A stretch of 46,750 bases of DNA, from positions 1-46,750 of the forward strand of contig JAPHRD010000043.1 in NCBI GenBank assembly GCA_026196225.1. The letters run 5' to 3'. The position numbers and the translations under genes are program-made. The notes under the pieces were generated by a model, which had not been told where the DNA came from, did no database searches, and saw nothing but the letters and a program-made list of their open reading frames with translations. This document shows, piece after piece, positions 1 to 11,272 of this stretch (positions are counted from its first letter, which is position 1; every line of letters starts with the position of its first letter). The DNA is from Motiliproteus sp. (GTDB taxonomy: Bacteria; Pseudomonadota; Gammaproteobacteria; Pseudomonadales; Balneatricaceae).

Positions 1-1173
<1,173 letters not shown>

Positions 1174-1235
1174 TTAGTCGCTGGCAGTGTCGGGAATCTT
1201 GTCGGAGGGAAGAAGGGACAGAGAGTAAACTCGAC

Positions 1236-1334
1236 TCTTGTTTCCTACGCCGGTATTAGCCGGATCAGGTTCACGGGTTGGTGGCTCCACCTCTCGTCCT
1301 TCAATAGTTATATATTGCAGGAACCCCGACAAGA
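1236..1334 (-). promoter_or_regulatory. TPP (THI-element) riboswitch in the thiC leader
   Basis: Read on the minus strand, the segment carries the conserved thi-box core GTGAACCTGATCCGG followed by CTAATACCGGCGTAGG. The outer helix P1 is closed by TCTTGT (1334-1329) and ACAAGA (1241-1236). It starts just downstream of a plausible promoter and about 128 nt before the thiC start. No hairpin with a U-tract lies between it and thiC. A small hairpin CTGGC/GCCAG directly precedes the Shine-Dalgarno, so translational control is more likely than termination; that point is inference. Confidence 0.95.
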
Positions 1335-1342
1335 ACGAAGTA

Positions 1343-1371
1343 ATAGTAATCACAAATACTCGTAGTAGCAA
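1343..1371 (-). promoter_or_regulatory. Probable sigma-70 promoter of thiC
   Basis: On the minus strand TTGCTA (1371-1366) is followed after 17 nt by TACTAT (1348-1343). Each hexamer matches four of six consensus positions. The expected transcription start, near 1336, coincides with the 5' edge of the TPP aptamer, which supports the call. Confidence 0.5.
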
Positions 1372-1452
1372 CGAGTTCGGGCCACTGTTCCAACCGATAG
1401 ATCAAAACTGGCACCAACAGCAACAACCCGCCCTGAAGCCCGGCTGACAGCG

Positions 1453-1481
1453 AAGCCGGCTACCTAGCAGCTAACCGGCTT
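1453..1481 (-). terminator. Possible weak terminator hairpin after bluB
   Basis: AAGCCGG and CCGGCTT form a 7-bp stem about 8 nt beyond the bluB stop codon. There is no U-tract, and a second pairing partner (AGCCGG further along) could compete. It may simply be an mRNA 3' structure. Confidence 0.3.
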
Positions 1482-1488
1482 GATAATG

Positions 1489-2250
1489 CTAGAATTTTGT
1501 TGGAAAGGTCTGATCTGTCTCGATCTGCTGAATCAACGATTCCTGTTCGCCATCCCGCCTTTGCTGCCACTGATCAAAATGGATCAGCTCCTGCAATGGC
1601 ATACGCGGCAACCAACCGGCTGATTCCAACTCTGGCTTGTCGTAGAAGTGGCTGACGTAACCAATGCACAGATAGGCAATCGGCACAATATCACGAGGAA
1701 GTCCGAGAATACTCTGCAGCTCCTGCTCATCAACGATGCTGACCCAACCTACGCCCAGACCCTCGGCACGGGCCGCCAACCATAGATTCTGCACCGCGCA
1801 GACGCTGCTATAGAGATCCATGGTCTTGATATGGGTACGACCGATCACTACCGGCCCGGTACGATTACGATCGCAGGTGATGCAGAGGTTTAGAGGAGAT
1901 TCCAGAATCCCTTCCAATTTTAGATTGCGATAAGTGTCCTGCTTCTCATCGGGAAACATTTTAGTAGCTTCACCGTGAGCCTTATCGAAGGCGCCGCGAA
2001 CTTTTTGGCGAACCTCAGAATCGCGAATCACCATAAAATCCCAGGGCTGCATAAAGCCCACAGAGGGTGCATGGTGGGCGGCATAGAGCACGCGGCTCAG
2101 CACATCATCAGAAACTGGATCGGGTTTGAACTGGCCACGAACGTCGCGGCGATTAAAGATAGCTTTGTAAAGCCCGTGACGCTCTTCGGGCTGGAATTGA
2201 ATATCTTCCTGAACGGTTTGCTCAGGTTTACTACTTGGATCACTTCCCAC
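1489..2250 (-). CDS. bluB: 5,6-dimethylbenzimidazole synthase BluB
   Basis: BluB is a nitroreductase-fold enzyme that breaks down reduced FMN with oxygen to make 5,6-dimethylbenzimidazole, the lower ligand of cobalamin. The 253-residue product has the BluB signature near residue 34 (RRDVRGQF), then APSVGFMQPWDF, LNLCITCDRNRTGP, and AARAEGLGVGWVSI followed by an IAYLCIGY strand. The start is GTG at 2250, backed by AAGGGGA 7-8 nt upstream. A cobalamin riboswitch at 2308-2488 lies directly upstream, which independently supports a role in B12 metabolism and implies repression by adenosylcobalamin. An ordinary nitroreductase is the alternative, but the motif set and the riboswitch favour BluB. No other B12 gene is in the window. 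Confidence 0.93.
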   Translation of the reverse strand: MGSDPSSKPEQTVQEDIQFQPEERHGLYKAIFNRRDVRGQFKPDPVSDDVLSRVLYAAHHAPSVGFMQPWDFMVIRDSEVRQKVRGAFDKAHGEATKMFPDEKQDTYRNLKLEGILESPLNLCITCDRNRTGPVVIGRTHIKTMDLYSSVCAVQNLWLAARAEGLGVGWVSIVDEQELQSILGLPRDIVPIAYLCIGYVSHFYDKPELESAGWLPRMPLQELIHFDQWQQRRDGEQESLIQQIETDQTFPTKF

Positions 2251-2307
2251 GGTTATTCCCCTTGCTATGGAAAGATTAGATACGCCTGTCCAAACGTATT
2301 TGAATAC

Positions 2308-2488
2308 CTTTCAGGCCGGTCTTCTGACTCAGGATCATTTCACCCAGACGCCTTCCCGGTTAAACCAGTGGCGGGTAACTCAATATGAGCTCTGGATGAT
2401 CACCTTCACAGCGTTGGGCACGTACCGGATTTGCACCGGTTTCCCGATTCTCCCGATCCAGCATCACACTTAATCGGGCACCTGAAAG
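2308..2488 (-). promoter_or_regulatory. Cobalamin (AdoCbl) riboswitch before bluB
   Basis: Read on the minus strand, the aptamer contains the B12-box-like core GCCACTG, GGGAAGGC and GAGTCAGAAGACCGGCC in the canonical order, preceded by AACCGGTGCAAATCCGGT. The terminal helix is a perfect 8-bp pair, CTTTCAGG (2308-2315 on the plus strand) with CCTGAAAG (2481-2488). It ends 57 nt before the bluB GTG. I see no intrinsic terminator in that gap, so control of translation initiation is the likelier mode. Confidence 0.95.
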
Positions 2489-2498
2489 TCAGCCTGAA

Positions 2499-2504
2499 AT
2501 TATA
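2499..2504 (-). promoter_or_regulatory. -10 element for the riboswitch-bluB transcript
   Basis: The minus strand reads TATAAT here, a perfect -10 hexamer whose predicted start point (about 2492) coincides with the 5' edge of the cobalamin aptamer. The -35 region (around CTGGTA) is poor. Confidence 0.55.
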
Positions 2505-2563
2505 CGGAAAGGCCAATTCGATACCAGCAATACTATCCCGAATACTCCTCGCTCTCCGAACAC

Positions 2564-2588
2564 AAAAAACGCGGCCGAAGCCGCGTTT
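2564..2588 (-). terminator. Rho-independent terminator of ilvC
   Basis: On the minus strand a 9-bp stem AAACGCGGC/GCCGCGTTT encloses a stable TTCG tetraloop and runs into six T residues. It begins about 20 nt after the ilvC stop codon. Confidence 0.93.
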
Positions 2589-2608
2589 CTTTTCAGCCTG
2601 AATCTCGA

Positions 2609-3640
<1,032 letters not shown>

Positions 3641-3716
3641 TTAATCAGCCTGAAGCGGCAAATATTTTGTTATTTGATCTCTGCGAGACTCAATGACGGC
3701 CAAAGATACGCTAGTT

Positions 3717-3748
3717 TTTATATTGCGTAAAATGATATATATGCAATA
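3717..3748 (-). promoter_or_regulatory. ilvC promoter overlapped by a probable IlvY operator
   Basis: On the minus strand TTGCAT (3746-3741) and TATAAA (3722-3717) are 18 nt apart. The same stretch carries an inverted repeat TATTGC (3721-3726) and GCAATA (3743-3748) separated by 16 nt, placed between ilvC and the divergent regulator. IlvY in Escherichia coli controls ilvC from such a shared divergent region, with acetohydroxy acids as inducers. Assigning this repeat to IlvY is inference. Confidence 0.6.
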
Positions 3749-3791
3749 CAGTGTTTTAATATGTGAAACGCATTCCTGTTGGAAAACAGCT

Positions 3792-4682
3792 ATGGATATC
3801 AAACCGCTCAAACAGTTTATCGCCCTGGCCGACAGCCTTCATTTTGGCCGCGCCAGCGAGATCTGCCATGTCAGCCCTTCCACCCTCAGCCGCAGCATCA
3901 AGCAGCTTGAAGATTCCCTCGGAGTTACCCTGTTCGAACGGGATAACCGCAGCGTTTCTTTGACACCGGAAGGGGTTCGCTTTCAACAATATGCCCGCGA
4001 GTCCCTAAGCCAGTGGGATGTATTGCGTCATTCGCTGCAACAGGAGAGTGGCCAACTTCAGGGCGAAGTCAGCATCTTCTGCTCGGTGACTGCCAGCTAC
4101 AGCTTTCTTTACGAGATTCTTAGCGAATTTCGACTCAAGCATCCCAAGATCGAAATCAAACTTCACACTGGCGACCACGCCCTGGCTATTCCACGGGTCT
4201 TGGCCGGTGACGAAGATATCACTATTGCAGCCAAACCGGACCAGCTACCTACCGGCATGACCTTTAAGCAGATCGCCGTTTCACCGCTGATTTTTATTGC
4301 CCCGATCGACGAACCCTCGCTGTCTGAGCAACTGCAGGGTGGAAGCCAAGATTATTCCTGGCAAGACTTGCCTATGATTCTGTCAGAAGAGGGACTTGCG
4401 CGAAAAAGAGTCGATCAATGGTTTCGTAAGAAAGGCATCAAACCAAAGATCTATGCCCAGGTGGCCGGCCACGAAGCCATAGTCAGCATGGTTAGCCTGG
4501 GGTTCGGTGTCGGCGTTGTACCGAAGATCGTTATAGATAACAGTCCACTGGCCGCCAACGTTCAAATCCTCGACGTTGAGCCTGCCCTGGAATCGTTCTT
4601 GGTCGGTCTATGTGCCATGGAGAAAAAACTAAAGAATCCGCTAATCCATGCACTTTGGTCACAAATCAAAGAAGCGAAGTAG
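3792..4682 (+). CDS. ilvY: LysR-family activator of ilvC, IlvY
   Basis: IlvY is a LysR-type transcriptional activator of ilvC. The 296-residue product starts MDIKPLKQF; an upstream in-frame ATG at 3693 would add 33 residues with no family likeness, so I chose 3792, although its Shine-Dalgarno (GGAAA) is weak. The winged-helix domain is at about residues 1-60 (HFGRASEICHVSPSTLSRSI). The effector domain has IFCSVTASYS, EIKLHTGD, KPKIYAQVAGHEAIVSMV and GFGVGVVPKIV, which closely follow known IlvY proteins. It is divergent from ilvC and converges on ilvH across a shared terminator. Confidence 0.95.
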   Translation: MDIKPLKQFIALADSLHFGRASEICHVSPSTLSRSIKQLEDSLGVTLFERDNRSVSLTPEGVRFQQYARESLSQWDVLRHSLQQESGQLQGEVSIFCSVTASYSFLYEILSEFRLKHPKIEIKLHTGDHALAIPRVLAGDEDITIAAKPDQLPTGMTFKQIAVSPLIFIAPIDEPSLSEQLQGGSQDYSWQDLPMILSEEGLARKRVDQWFRKKGIKPKIYAQVAGHEAIVSMVSLGFGVGVVPKIVIDNSPLAANVQILDVEPALESFLVGLCAMEKKLKNPLIHALWSQIKEAK

Positions 4683-4720
4683 TCCTCTCAACCTCCCACT
4701 AAAAACCAAACGGAGACCAT

Positions 4721-4750
4721 AAAAAAACGGCCCCCTTTGGGAGCCGTTTT
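4721..4750. terminator. Bidirectional terminator between ilvY and ilvH
   Basis: AAAACGGC (4724-4731) pairs with GCCGTTTT (4743-4750), with further CCC/GGG pairing toward the loop. Read on the minus strand it runs into seven T residues and ends the ilvI-ilvH transcript. On the plus strand the four T residues of the stem give a weaker end for ilvY. Confidence 0.88.
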
Positions 4751-4774
4751 GGATACGATTAAAAAGACCGGTCT

Positions 4775-5266
4775 TTACAGACTCAACACCTTCTCACCGC
4801 GGGAGATACCTGAAACACCGGTACGGACCACTTCAAGCACGTTCGCCGCCTCGATCACTTCGATAAAGGCATCCAGTTTCTTGCTGGAACCCACCAGCTG
4901 AACGGTATAGACCGTGGAAGAAACATCCACCACCTGAGCACGGAAGATCTCAACGTTACGCAGCACTTCAGCACGCTGATTACCCACCGCCTTCACTTTG
5001 ATCAGCATCAGCTCACGCTCGATATGATCACCTTCGGTCAGGTCTACCAGCTTCACTACCTCGATCAGCTTATTCAGCTGCTTGGTAATCTGCTCGATCA
5101 CACGATCGTTACCAAAGGTAGTCAGAGTCAAGCGGGACAGGGTTGGGTCCTCAGTCGGAGCAACCGTCAAAGTCTCGATATTGTAATTACGCTGAGCAAA
5201 CAGACCGACCACCCGGGATAACGCACCCGCTTCGTTTTCCATCAATACAGAAATGATGTGACGCAT
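4775..5266 (-). CDS. ilvH: Acetolactate synthase small (regulatory) subunit
   Basis: This is the regulatory subunit of acetohydroxyacid synthase III, which activates the large subunit and confers valine feedback inhibition. The product has 163 residues, the same as the Escherichia coli protein. The N-terminal ACT domain (about residues 1-76) begins MRHIISVLMENEAGALSRVV and continues NIETLTVAPTEDPTLSRLT. A second ferredoxin-like domain ends GVSGISRGEKVLSL. It starts 2 nt after the ilvI stop codon, so the two are co-transcribed and probably translationally coupled. Confidence 0.97.
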   Translation of the reverse strand: MRHIISVLMENEAGALSRVVGLFAQRNYNIETLTVAPTEDPTLSRLTLTTFGNDRVIEQITKQLNKLIEVVKLVDLTEGDHIERELMLIKVKAVGNQRAEVLRNVEIFRAQVVDVSSTVYTVQLVGSSKKLDAFIEVIEAANVLEVVRTGVSGISRGEKVLSL

Positions 5267-5268
5267 GA

Positions 5269-6990
5269 TTAAGTTCTCTCTGTCTTACTAAGCCACATAT
5301 CGCGCATGGATGCCTTGGGCACCTGCATCGGATATACGTGTTCAAACGGATCAACATGGACGTTAATAAAGACCAGACGATCCTTCATGGCAAACGCCTC
5401 TTCCAGCGTGCTCTCCAGATCTTCCAGCTTGGTCACTTCCATGCCCACATGGCCATAAGACTCAACCAGCTTAACAAAGTCAGGTAGCGACTTCATGTAG
5501 GACTGGGAGTGACGGCTCTCGTAGTTAAGATCCTGCCACTGACGCACCATGCCCAGGGACTGATTGTTCAAGCAGACAACCTTGACCGGAAGATCGTATT
5601 GAGAACAGGTGGACAGCTCCTGGATATTCATCTGAATACTACCTTCACCGGTAATACAAACCACTTCTTCATCGGGGAAGTTGAGCTTTACGCCCATCGC
5701 CGCCGGCAGACCAAAGCCCATGGTGCCCAGACCACCGGAATTGATCCAGCGACGAGGCTTGTTGAACTTGTAGTACTGAGCGGCAAACATCTGGTGCTGA
5801 CCTACGTCAGAACAGACATAGGCATCGCCCTTGGTCACTTTGCACAGGGTCTCAACCACCTGCTGTGGCTTCATTTGTTCGCTATCGTCAGTACGGTAGC
5901 GACCACCGTGACGACCTCGCCACTCTTCAATCTGCTGCCACCATGCATCATGAGCTTCAGTATCCAGTTCGATCTTGGACGCTTTCACCAATTTCAGCAT
6001 TTCAGTAACGATCGAATCCAATGGACCAACAATAGGCACATCCGCTGCAACGGTCTTTGAGATCGACGATGGATCGATATCGACGTGAACCAGCTTCGCA
6101 GTAGGACAAAACTTCTCGGTGGCATTAGTGATGCGATCATCCAAACGTGAGCCCAGGTTCAGAATCATGTCACTGTGATGCATCGCCATGTTGGCTTCGA
6201 CACTACCGTGCATACCAGGCATACCCAGGAACTGACGGTCAGTGCCCGGATAAGCTCCCAGCCCCATCAGTGTATTGATCACCGGATAATTCAGCTTCTG
6301 CGCCAACTCGGTGACCAGGTCACTAGCATTAGCGGAGATTGCACCACCACCAACCAGGATCACAGGGCGTTTGGCATTCAACAGCAGCTCAACCGCCTTT
6401 TTGATCTGTCCGCTATGACCACGGCTAACCGGGTTATAGGAACGCAGCTTAACGGTTTCGGGATAGCTGTACTCGAAACGATCGGTGGGAGTGGTCATAT
6501 CCTTAGGGATATCCACAACCACAGGACCAGGGCGACCGGTTGAAGCGATATAAAACGCTTTCTTCAGCGCCATGGGAATCTCTTCCGGCGACTTGATGCT
6601 CATGTTGTGCTTAACAACCGGGCGGGTTACACCCACCATGTCACATTCCTGGAAGGCATCCTCACCGATCAGGTGACTCATGACCTGACCACTGATGATA
6701 ACCATAGGAATGGAATCCATGTACGCGGTAGCGATACCGGTTACTGCGTTGGTAGCACCAGGACCGGAGGTTACCAGCACAACACCAGGCTTACCGGTCG
6801 CACGGGCATAGGCATCAGCCATATGGGTAGCAGCCTGCTCGTGGCGCACCAGAATATGCTGGACCTTGTCCTGTTGGAAAATCGCATCGTAAATGTGCAG
6901 CAATGCCCCACCCGGATAGCCGTAGATGTATTCAACACCCTCATCAGCCAACGAGCGGACAACCATATCTGCGCCGGAAAGTAGTTCCAC
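5269..6990 (-). CDS. ilvI: Acetolactate synthase large (catalytic) subunit
   Basis: This thiamine-diphosphate enzyme makes acetolactate and acetohydroxybutyrate, the first shared step of branched-chain amino acid synthesis. I place the start at GTG 6990 ([19 protein letters not shown]), which has AGGTG 8 nt upstream and matches the family N-terminus. A frame extension to 7029 would add 13 residues without support. The product is then 573 residues. Visible motifs are [13 protein letters not shown], the catalytic-glutamate region [17 protein letters not shown], the FAD region GMPGMHGS, and the ThDP motif [12 protein letters not shown] running to NN. It heads the ilvI-ilvH operon; the long leader upstream has unusual structure (7131-7246). 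Confidence 0.97.
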   Translation of the reverse strand: MELLSGADMVVRSLADEGVEYIYGYPGGALLHIYDAIFQQDKVQHILVRHEQAATHMADAYARATGKPGVVLVTSGPGATNAVTGIATAYMDSIPMVIISGQVMSHLIGEDAFQECDMVGVTRPVVKHNMSIKSPEEIPMALKKAFYIASTGRPGPVVVDIPKDMTTPTDRFEYSYPETVKLRSYNPVSRGHSGQIKKAVELLLNAKRPVILVGGGAISANASDLVTELAQKLNYPVINTLMGLGAYPGTDRQFLGMPGMHGSVEANMAMHHSDMILNLGSRLDDRITNATEKFCPTAKLVHVDIDPSSISKTVAADVPIVGPLDSIVTEMLKLVKASKIELDTEAHDAWWQQIEEWRGRHGGRYRTDDSEQMKPQQVVETLCKVTKGDAYVCSDVGQHQMFAAQYYKFNKPRRWINSGGLGTMGFGLPAAMGVKLNFPDEEVVCITGEGSIQMNIQELSTCSQYDLPVKVVCLNNQSLGMVRQWQDLNYESRHSQSYMKSLPDFVKLVESYGHVGMEVTKLEDLESTLEEAFAMKDRLVFINVHVDPFEHVYPMQVPKASMRDMWLSKTERT

Positions 6991-7130
6991 TTGTATCACC
7001 TTTGAATCTAATGCAAACCCGATTTGCACTGCATGGGGAAACCCATAGAGGCATGTCGGATCCGCTTAATCGGTCAAACTGAATTGTCGCATTCAGGAAA
7101 GCGCCACTCATCCAGGCAGGAATTCATCCA

Positions 7131-7246
7131 TCAACTACCGGGCTTTTTGAGTGCCGCCTGACAACAAAGGTCAAGTGACGGGAGGTTCAGGGCATGCATT
7201 GAAACAGTACGTTAATCAATACGTGTCGGTGGAATAAAGCCCGGTA
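7131..7246 (-). promoter_or_regulatory. Structured leader of ilvI with Leu-rich small ORF (candidate attenuator)
   Basis: Of the 457 nt between ilvI and the next gene, this part shows structure. An exact 11-bp inverted repeat, TACCGGGCTTT (7136-7146) and AAAGCCCGGTA (7236-7246), brackets a minus-strand ORF from ATG 7199 to TGA 7131 (MHALNLPSLDLCCQAALKKP plus two residues). Five of its 22 codons are Leu, and its 3' end forms one arm of the repeat. That is the geometry of an amino-acid attenuator, but no U-tract terminator follows and no clear ribosome binding site precedes the ATG. Function is inference. Confidence 0.4.
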
Positions 7247-7447
7247 TGGCTGGATTCTCTAGTACTCGGCGGTAACCAAAGCACTATTGCCTAAACAAAA
7301 AGGAGCTTAATTTTGCCACTGCAACGCAGCATGATCAAGCAGTTTCTAATCTTATTCGATTTCGTCCAACAGATTGCGCGCCCTGTATAGGCAGTCATCC
7401 TCATCTGGTTTATATTGAAAGAAGTTACATATTTATGAGGGAGCACC

Positions 7448-7714
7448 ATGGCCAACATCGAAGTCCGCAATCGCGAACGTACCATTGAAGAGTTGAGGAT
7501 GTTTATCAAGAAGGTTCTGGTGGAACCTGAAATTATTGGCACATCCCTGGAAATCACCCGGGAACTGATCGACGATGAGAATGCCGACCAGCTGATTGGC
7601 GAGCGCCTCAGCGCCAGCACCAACGTCAAAATTCCCGTAGAACACAGCGAAGCCGACACGCTGTTTATTGAATTGCTGAAAGAAGTAGTTCGCGACGAGC
7701 ACGCACTCTATTGA
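7448..7714 (+). CDS. Small protein of unknown function (88 aa)
   Basis: I do not recognise this protein. It is an acidic, soluble 88-residue sequence (MANIEVRNRERTIEELRM at the start, LLKEVVRDEHALY at the end) with no signal peptide, membrane segment or cysteine. Gene status rests on the Shine-Dalgarno GAGGGAGCACC before the ATG, ordinary codon use, and a stem-loop just after the stop. It lies alone on the plus strand between the minus-strand ilvI leader and clpB, so it has its own promoter. A longer frame on the opposite strand here lacks a ribosome binding site and looks like a shadow. Confidence 0.75.
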   Translation: MANIEVRNRERTIEELRMFIKKVLVEPEIIGTSLEITRELIDDENADQLIGERLSASTNVKIPVEHSEADTLFIELLKEVVRDEHALY

Positions 7715-7731
7715 GTTAGTGATGCGACAAT

Positions 7732-7757
7732 GGGATCTGCCCCAATAAGCAGATCCC
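7732..7757. terminator. Stem-loop between convergent genes
   Basis: GGGATCTGC (7732-7740) and GCAGATCCC (7749-7757) form a perfect 9-bp stem with an 8-nt loop, between the stop of the 88-residue gene and the stop of clpB. The plus-strand tail TTGGCTTTATT is only partly T-rich, so the terminator is moderate. Confidence 0.6.
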
Positions 7758-7763
7758 TTGGCT

Positions 7764-10334
7764 TTATTGAAAAGCAATATCCCCATCCTTCAGCACCGCC
7801 TCGATTCTGTCGCCACTGCTAAACCGTCCGGAGAGAATTGCTTCCGCCAGTGGATTTTCAATATAACGTTGAATTGCACGTTTTAACGGCCGCGCACCGT
7901 ACACCGGGTCGAAACCAGCCTCAAGCAGTTTTTCCAGGGCTTCGTCGTTGATGGCAAAATGGATCTCGCGATCCTGGAGGCGCTGATCAAGCATCGCCAA
8001 CTGGATCTTGGCAATCCCTCTCACCTGCTCCTGACCTAGCGGATGGAACACCACCACTTCATCGATCCTGTTAACGAATTCAGGGCGAAAATGAGTTCCG
8101 ACCACATCCATCACCGCGTTTTTCATCTCGCCGTACTCCTCTTCGCCCTTAAAGGTCTGGATCAGATCTGAGCCTAAGTTTGAGGTCATCACCACTACCG
8201 AGTTACGAAAATCGACAGTACGACCCTGACCATCGGTGAGGCGGCCATCTTCTAATACTTGCAGCAACACATTGAAGACATCAGGGTGCGCTTTCTCAAC
8301 TTCGTCCAGTAGCAATACGGAATAGGGTTTACGACGAACCGCTTCGGTCAGATAACCACCCTCTTCGTAGCCCACATAACCGGGAGGGGCACCAATCAAA
8401 CGCGCGACAGAATGCTTCTCCATAAATTCTGACATATCGATCCGCACCATCGCCTCTTCGGTATCGAATAGAAAACGTGCCAGCGACTTACAGAGCTCGG
8501 TCTTACCCACCCCAGTTGGCCCTAAAAACAGGAAGGAACCGTTGGGGCGATTGGGGTCCGATAAGCCCGCACGGGAACGACGCACCGCATTGGCGACGGC
8601 AACAACCGCCTCTTCTTGGCCCACAACCCATTCGTGTAAGGCATCTTCCATGCGCAGCAGTTTTTCGCGCTCCCCTTCCAGCATTTTTGAAACCGGAATT
8701 CCGGTCCAGGCTGAAACTACTTCGGCAATTTCTTCCTCGCCCACCTTATTTCGTAGCAGGGTCTTATCCAGCATCTCAGCCTGACTAGCCATATCCAGCT
8801 GACGCTCAAGCTCCGGCACTACGCCGTACTGCAATTCAGACATCCGACCCAGATCACCGGAGCGGCGGGCCACTTCCATATCCTGGCGGGCTTTGTCCAG
8901 TTGCTCCTTAACTTTCTGGGAACCGTGAAGAGCCGCCTTTTCGGTTTTCCAGACCTCTTCAAGATCAGAAAACTCGCGCTCGACCTTATCGATGTTGGAC
9001 TCAAGCTCTTTTAGGTGTTTTTTAGATGAAGCATCTTTCTCTTTTTTAAGTGCCTCACGCTCAATTTTTAACTGAATCAATCGGCGTTCGAGACGATCCA
9101 TGGATTCAGGCTTGGAGTCCATCTCCATCCGAATTCGGCTGGCGGCTTCGTCGATCAGATCGATCGCCTTATCGGGCAACTGACGGTCAGAGATATAACG
9201 GTTAGACAGTTTGGCGGCAGCGATAATCGCAGAGTCATTGATATCGACCCCGTGGTGAATTTCGTAGCGCTCCTTCAGTCCACGCAGGATCGCGATGGTG
9301 TCTTCGACATTAGGCTCGTCCACCTGCACTTTCTGGAAGCGTCGCTCCAACGCCGCATCCTTTTCAATGTACTGGCGGTATTCATCCAAGGTGGTAGCGC
9401 CCACACAGTGCAACTCCCCTCGCGCCAATGCAGGCTTAAGCATGTTGCCAGCATCCATAGCGCCTTCAGATTTACCGGCACCCACCATAGTGTGCAGCTC
9501 ATCGATAAACAGGATAATTCCACCTTCCTGCTTGGATAGCTCATTGAGTACCGATTTTAGACGCTCCTCGAATTCACCTCGATATTTAGCACCGGCAATC
9601 AGCGACCCCATATCCAGGGAAAGCACCTTCTTGTCCTTTAGCCCTTCAGGCACTTCGGAATTGATGATGCGCTGGGCCAAGCCCTCGATAATGGCGGTCT
9701 TACCCACCCCCGGCTCACCAATCAACACAGGATTGTTTTTGGTCCGACGCTGAAGTACCTGAATCGTACGACGTATCTCATCGTCGCGGCCAATCACCGG
9801 ATCCAGCTTACCTTCTGCGGCTCGCTCGGTAAGATCGATGGTAAAGCGGTCCAGCGCCTGCCGGTTCTCTTCCGCATTCTGGTCAGAGACCGCTTCCCCA
9901 CCCCGTACCTTCTCGATGGCCGCTTTCAAACTCTCTTTGCTACCACCCACATCGGCCAATAATTTACCCAAGGGGCCTTTATCATCCATAGCCGCCAGCA
10001 ACACCAATTCGCTTGAGATGTACTGATCACTGTACTGCTGGGCGAACTTGTCAGCCATATTGAGAATACGGCCGAGATTAGGTGACATATTGAGGTCACC
10101 GTCTGGGTTTTGCACCCGAGGCAGCTCGTTCAAAAACCCCTGTAACGATTGACCAAGACGATTAACATCAAAACCCGCCTGGGAAAGCAAAGGCTTAATG
10201 GAGCCACCTTTCTGCTCCAACAGGGAATAGACCAGATGCACCGGTTCGATAACACTATGGTCACGACCGACCGCCAGTGACTGGGCGTCGGCGAGGGCAG
10301 ACTGCAATTTGCTGGTTAAGCGATCAATTCTCAT
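7764..10334 (-). CDS. clpB: Protein disaggregase chaperone ClpB
   Basis: ClpB is a hexameric AAA+ machine that threads aggregated proteins together with DnaK. The 856-residue product has the expected layout: N-terminal Clp domain (1-145), first ATPase domain with Walker A GEPGVGKT at 206-213 and Walker B ILFIDELH, a long charged coiled-coil middle domain at about 400-530, second Walker [14 protein letters not shown] near 606 with [11 protein letters not shown], and the C-terminal D2 small domain. A Shine-Dalgarno GAGGTT precedes the ATG. A heat-shock type promoter is visible about 110 nt upstream. The next genes upstream on this strand are pgeF and rluD, as in Pseudomonas. Confidence 0.98.
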   Translation of the reverse strand: MRIDRLTSKLQSALADAQSLAVGRDHSVIEPVHLVYSLLEQKGGSIKPLLSQAGFDVNRLGQSLQGFLNELPRVQNPDGDLNMSPNLGRILNMADKFAQQYSDQYISSELVLLAAMDDKGPLGKLLADVGGSKESLKAAIEKVRGGEAVSDQNAEENRQALDRFTIDLTERAAEGKLDPVIGRDDEIRRTIQVLQRRTKNNPVLIGEPGVGKTAIIEGLAQRIINSEVPEGLKDKKVLSLDMGSLIAGAKYRGEFEERLKSVLNELSKQEGGIILFIDELHTMVGAGKSEGAMDAGNMLKPALARGELHCVGATTLDEYRQYIEKDAALERRFQKVQVDEPNVEDTIAILRGLKERYEIHHGVDINDSAIIAAAKLSNRYISDRQLPDKAIDLIDEAASRIRMEMDSKPESMDRLERRLIQLKIEREALKKEKDASSKKHLKELESNIDKVEREFSDLEEVWKTEKAALHGSQKVKEQLDKARQDMEVARRSGDLGRMSELQYGVVPELERQLDMASQAEMLDKTLLRNKVGEEEIAEVVSAWTGIPVSKMLEGEREKLLRMEDALHEWVVGQEEAVVAVANAVRRSRAGLSDPNRPNGSFLFLGPTGVGKTELCKSLARFLFDTEEAMVRIDMSEFMEKHSVARLIGAPPGYVGYEEGGYLTEAVRRKPYSVLLLDEVEKAHPDVFNVLLQVLEDGRLTDGQGRTVDFRNSVVVMTSNLGSDLIQTFKGEEEYGEMKNAVMDVVGTHFRPEFVNRIDEVVVFHPLGQEQVRGIAKIQLAMLDQRLQDREIHFAINDEALEKLLEAGFDPVYGARPLKRAIQRYIENPLAEAILSGRFSSGDRIEAVLKDGDIAFQ

Positions 10335-10441
10335 GATTGAACCTCATAAAGTATGCGCATGTGATGTCCTGGAATTGAAAAACCGGTTTATGCATGACCA
10401 GCCCATGGACCCAGAACAGTGCTTTTTTGCGTTGATACTTA

Positions 10442-10472
10442 ATTTATGAGGCCAATCGGTGGAAACTTCAAG
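10442..10472 (-). promoter_or_regulatory. Sigma-32 (heat-shock) promoter of clpB
   Basis: On the minus strand CTTGAAG (10472-10466) is followed after 14 nt by CCTCATAAAT (10451-10442). Known sigma-32 promoters read CTTGAAA, 13-17 nt, CCCCATNT, so both elements match closely at an allowed spacing. It lies just upstream of a known heat-shock gene. Confidence 0.85.
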
Positions 10473-10500
10473 ACGGAGCATAACCCTAATCGAATAAAAG

Positions 10501-11271
10501 CTATGACCTAGCGTCGTCAGTGAGCCATATCAGGCTGGCCATCCGACCGGTGACACCATCACGACGATAGGAGAAAAAACGTTCAGAATCTTGATAGGTA
10601 CAGAAATTACCACCATAGATTGAGGTAATACCCAACCGCTGTAACCGTTGTGTTGCCAGCAGGTAAAGATCAGCCAGCCATTTTCCTGGCTGCTCGGCCA
10701 TTTTGAAGGCCTGCTCAGCTTCAGCATACTGATCGCAAAACTGCTGCCGCACCTCAGCTCCCACTTCAAAGGCATCTGGACCAATGGCTGGCCCCAGCCA
10801 ACACATCAACTGATCTACCGGGCAATCCAACTTAGCCACTGTCGCTTCCAAAACTCCATCAGCAAGCCCTCGCCATCCGGCATGAGCCGCAGCCACTTGA
10901 GTTGCTGAACGATCACAAAACAGCACCGGTAAACAATCCGCGGTCATCACCAGACAGGCCAACTGAGATTGATCGGTATATGCAGCATCCGCTTCCAGCA
11001 CACCTTGCCCAGGCAGCGCCTTAACCACCTCAGTACCATGCACCTGTTGAAGCCACTGGCATTGAGCGCCGGCGTTCATCAACTGCAATAGCTGCTTACG
11101 ATTTGAGGCAACAGCATCTTCGCTGTCCCCCACATGGTCACCGAGATTAAAGCTAAGATAGGGGGCTTTGCTGCTCCCACCTATCCGAGTAGTTACCAAC
11201 GCTGACACCCCTTTGGGGGCAGGCCAGTCTGGAATTAGGACGGAGGAGGTCTGCTCTACCGAAGCACCCAT
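10501..11271 (-). CDS. pgeF: YfiH/PgeF multicopper-like hydrolase (purine nucleoside or peptidoglycan-editing)
   Basis: This is a 256-residue member of the YfiH/LACC1 family, called peptidoglycan editing factor, polyphenol oxidase or adenosine phosphorylase/deaminase in different studies. The metal-binding residues are visible as QQVHGTEV (His), TADCLPVLF (Cys) and AAAHAGWRG (His), and the C-terminus carries FFSYRRDGVTGRMAS. The ATG at 11271 comes directly after the rluD stop (one base between), so both are in one operon and probably coupled. The order rluD-pgeF-clpB is widespread. Which substrate applies here cannot be told from sequence. Confidence 0.92.
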   Translation of the reverse strand: MGASVEQTSSVLIPDWPAPKGVSALVTTRIGGSSKAPYLSFNLGDHVGDSEDAVASNRKQLLQLMNAGAQCQWLQQVHGTEVVKALPGQGVLEADAAYTDQSQLACLVMTADCLPVLFCDRSATQVAAAHAGWRGLADGVLEATVAKLDCPVDQLMCWLGPAIGPDAFEVGAEVRQQFCDQYAEAEQAFKMAEQPGKWLADLYLLATQRLQRLGITSIYGGNFCTYQDSERFFSYRRDGVTGRMASLIWLTDDARS

Positions 11272-11272
11272 C

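Noticed and set aside
7433-7786. 117-codon minus-strand frame opposite the 88-residue gene
   Set aside because: Shadow of the plus-strand gene, no ribosome binding site, and overlaps the clpB 3' end.
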